DNA of 64,000 nt from Heliobacterium chlorum (GTDB lineage: Bacteria > Bacillota > Desulfitobacteriia > Heliobacteriales > Heliobacteriaceae), in contig NZ_JACVHF010000007.1 in NCBI RefSeq assembly GCF_014502795.1, positions 62,001 through 126,000 on the forward strand. Direction: 5' to 3'. Shown one piece after another: positions 62,513 to 64,000 of this stretch. Positions within the stretch are counted from its first letter, which is position 1. Every line of letters starts with the position of its first letter. A program made the translations under genes and the position numbers. The notes below the pieces were generated by a model. The model saw only the letters and a list, made by a program, of their open reading frames with translations, searched no databases and had not been told where the DNA came from.

Positions 62513-62878
62513 GAGCTCATCTCCTCACTGGCAGGACCCAAATGAAAAAGGACAGCCAAAGTACAGGTCTTCCCAAAATCCGTCCATCGCGGCTCAGGGT
62601 AGACTGCTCGGTTGCCCAAACGTTCGCACCTCATCGTGCTTCCATCCTCCCATACTGCTGCTGCAAATGTACATGACAACGCTGTGGTCACTCGAGGCAA
62701 ACCTAAAATAACCTACTTTTTTGTCGCTGCCAGTACAAACTACCGTTCTTCCATCAGGGAAGCTCAAAGGGTACATATTCGATTTCTAGTGCCAAAATCC
62801 TTTTTGTTATGAAAATATTCATTCAATCTTTGGAAAAAGAGTCTTTACACTCTCCCACTCCTTCCCCAAAGTTTTTCT
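62513..62878 (-). other. Leader/upstream region of paaK
   Basis: About 365 nt hold the paaK promoter. Two overlapping minus-strand frames occur: about 60 codons at 62594-62776 without a ribosome site, and a 41-codon frame (62634 to 62509) opened by ATG behind GGGAGGA, whose stop overlaps the paaK start as ATGA. The second could be a coupled leader peptide, but amino acid make-up does not look convincing. No T-box or known riboswitch core is seen. Confidence 0.35.
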
Positions 62879-62920
62879 AAAAAAAAAGACGCCCTTCAAC
62901 CTAGTCGGTCAAAGGGCGTC
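62879..62920 (-). terminator. Terminator of the tandem ferredoxin operon
   Basis: GACGCCCTT (62888-62896) pairs with AAGGGCGTC (62912-62920); a run of at least nine Ts follows on the minus strand. Confidence 0.93.
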
Positions 62921-62936
62921 GGATGGTTATGTTCGA

Positions 62937-63101
62937 TTAGGCGCTGATGCAATCAGCTGCGCAGGAGTCTTGGCAAACGCCGCAATCTACGCAATCTTCG
63001 GTGATGGTGTATTTGCCGTTAGCTTCAACGATAGCGTTGGTGTAGCAGCCGCTAACGCAAGCGCCGCAAGCGGTGCATTTGGAAGCGTCGATTTTATACA
63101 T
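62937..63101 (-). CDS. 54-residue 2[4Fe-4S] ferredoxin, PshB-like
   Basis: This 54-residue protein, below the usual size cut-off of gene callers, has two cluster motifs: CTACGACVSGC and CVDCGVCQDSC. In both the usual Pro after the fourth Cys is replaced (Tyr, Ala), and an extra Cys follows in AADC. AGGGAGGTG gives a strong ribosome site. Heliobacterium modesticaldum has a tandem pair of such tiny ferredoxins, PshBI and PshBII, that carry the FA/FB clusters of the reaction centre. Size, order and neighbours fit, so I propose PshBI, without proof from this window. Confidence 0.85.
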   Translation of the reverse strand: MYKIDASKCTACGACVSGCYTNAIVEANGKYTITEDCVDCGVCQDSCAADCISA

Positions 63102-63163
63102 GGTTTCACCTCCCTTTCTCCTGGGGATAATCTAATTAACACACCAGACCAGCAAATTATGTC

Positions 63164-63331
63164 TTACCCTTCGCTGATTGCGCCGGCCGGGCAAGTGTCG
63201 ACACAGGAACCACAGTCGATACAATTGTCGTTGATGCAATAAATATCGGAGCCTTTCTCAATAGCACCTACGGGGCATGCGTCTACACAACTGCCACAGT
63301 TAACACAGGCATCGGAAATCTTGTAAGCCAC
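63164..63331 (-). CDS. 55-residue 2[4Fe-4S] ferredoxin, PshB-like
   Basis: The 55-residue protein has two regular motifs: CVNCGSCVDACPVGAI and CIDCGSCVDTCPAGAI. GTG at 63331, with CGGAGGTG at 8 nt, is the likely start; a longer frame reaches 63388 without a ribosome site. It is the first gene of the pair, 62 nt ahead of the second. It probably equals PshBII of Heliobacterium, a soluble or loosely bound acceptor of low-potential electrons; it could equally be a general clostridial-type ferredoxin. Confidence 0.85.
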   Translation of the reverse strand: MAYKISDACVNCGSCVDACPVGAIEKGSDIYCINDNCIDCGSCVDTCPAGAISEG

Positions 63332-63378
63332 GTTTGATTTCACCTCCGACGTTGATTGGGAAATAACCCGACACTTAC

Positions 63379-63407
63379 ACCATATCACGGAAGCCAGAAG
63401 GCTTCAA
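63379..63407 (-). promoter_or_regulatory. Promoter of the tandem ferredoxin operon
   Basis: On the minus strand TTGAAG (63407-63402), 17 nt and TATGGT (63384-63379) form the promoter. An inverted repeat GAAGCC-TTCT-GGCTTC begins in the -35 and fills part of the spacer, which would suit an operator; it may instead be the argH terminator hairpin. Confidence 0.6.
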
Positions 63408-63448
63408 TAACTATTTTCAAACATAATTCATCATTTAAAGTCGAATGA

Positions 63449-64000
63449 CTAACCCAGTCGTTCCCGTGCCGCCTGAATCGCTGCTTTCACTGCATCGGGA
63501 GCGGGACCGCCGGGCACTTTCCGGTCGGCAACACACCGTTCCACTCGAATGGCGTCGAACACATCCTCTTCAAAGGCTTCCGAGCAAGCGCGGAAGTCTT
63601 CGAAGCTTAGGTCTTCCAGGGCGACGCTCTTTTGCACGCACATGAGAACCATCTTCCCGACGATCTCATGGGCTTCCCGGAAAGAGACGCCTTTTTTGGC
63701 CAGATAATCGGCCACGTCCGTGGCATTGGTGAAACCGCCTTTGGCACCCGCCTTCATCCGGTCGCTCTGTACACGCATCGTGCGAATCATCGGTGTAAAG
63801 ACAGCGAGACAGCCTTTGACCGTATCAACCGCATCGAAGAGGTTCTCTTTATCTTCCTGCATGTCCTTGTTATATGCGAGAGGCAGAGACTTCATGACGG
63901 TCAATAAGGCCATCAGATCCCCATAGACACGGCCGGTCTTGCCCCGGATCAGTTCGGCTACATCGGGGTTTTTCTTCTGGGGCATCATGGAACTGCCGGT
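63449..64000 (-). CDS. argH: Argininosuccinate lyase, C-terminal part (cut by the window edge)
   Basis: The visible part is about 183 residues at the C-terminal end. It contains the fumarase/lyase superfamily signature at the edge ([13 protein letters not shown]), then [34 protein letters not shown], which is diagnostic of ArgH, and the C-terminal [23 protein letters not shown]. The enzyme splits argininosuccinate into arginine and fumarate. It ends at 63449, just before the ferredoxin promoter. The N-terminal part lies beyond the right edge. Confidence 0.95.
   Translation of the reverse strand, partial: TGSSMMPQKKNPDVAELIRGKTGRVYGDLMALLTVMKSLPLAYNKDMQEDKENLFDAVDTVKGCLAVFTPMIRTMRVQSDRMKAGAKGGFTNATDVADYLAKKGVSFREAHEIVGKMVLMCVQKSVALEDLSFEDFRACSEAFEEDVFDAIRVERCVADRKVPGGPAPDAVKAAIQAARERLG

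Noticed and set aside
62594-62776. 60-codon minus-strand frame upstream of paaK
   Set aside because: No ribosome site before its ATG, and no recognisable family; kept only as part of the leader description.

Overview
The window most likely comes from an anaerobic, spore-forming Firmicute of the heliobacterial type (Heliobacterium/Heliomicrobium). The evidence is a tandem pair of tiny 2[4Fe-4S] ferredoxin genes resembling the heliobacterial reaction-centre proteins PshB (62937-63331), a membrane-bound uptake [NiFe]-hydrogenase operon, the sporulation-linked pair prkA/yhbH, an S-layer-homology (SLH) anchored giant protein, a SAM riboswitch in front of metNIQ, a radical-free double-cubane reductase system, and many TTG/GTG starts behind strong Shine-Dalgarno sequences. 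The reaction-centre core gene and pigment genes are not in the window, so the phototrophic assignment is an inference. No rRNA, tRNA, CRISPR array, transposase or integrase was seen.

Layout. 1-7.6 kb: tail of a membrane protein, a soluble [FeFe]-hydrogenase-like/chemotaxis fusion protein, a metallo-beta-lactamase plus ATP-grasp pair, and yhbH-prkA. 7.9-22.3 kb: a 3573-residue secreted SLH protein with 23 Ig/cadherin-like repeats, a divergent two-component system, a secreted helical protein and an unlisted 52-residue ORF. 22.5-27.6 kb: metNIQ under a SAM riboswitch, then a double-cubane reductase with its ATP-driven activator. 27.7-40.2 kb: mostly surface, flagellar-like and membrane proteins (Calx-beta protein, FliD-like protein, YvyF-like zinc protein, holin-like protein, YdcF, nitroreductase, stalk-domain protein, YcdB-like protein, acyltransferase) and a 32-residue membrane peptide with a long structured leader.

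40.3-51.2 kb: one minus-strand hydrogenase region, hupS-hupL-hupC-hupD-hypA-hypB-hypF-hypC-hypD-hypE, followed by a small unknown gene and a decayed internal copy of hupC. Structural genes, maturation protease and all six Hyp factors are present, so the region should be self-sufficient for making an H2-uptake enzyme that feeds electrons to the quinone pool. 51.3-54.1 kb: a secreted protein, a MerR-type cobalamin-binding regulator with the CarH photoreceptor signature, and a divergent Cys-rich winged-helix regulator.

54.2-64 kb: bshB-like deacetylase/icd/mdh (TCA steps), an amidase-domain protein, paaK-iorA-iorB (aryl-pyruvate to aryl-acetyl-CoA metabolism), the two ferredoxins, and the C-terminal part of argH. 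Most genes are on the minus strand. Rho-independent terminators with clear hairpins close nearly every unit.
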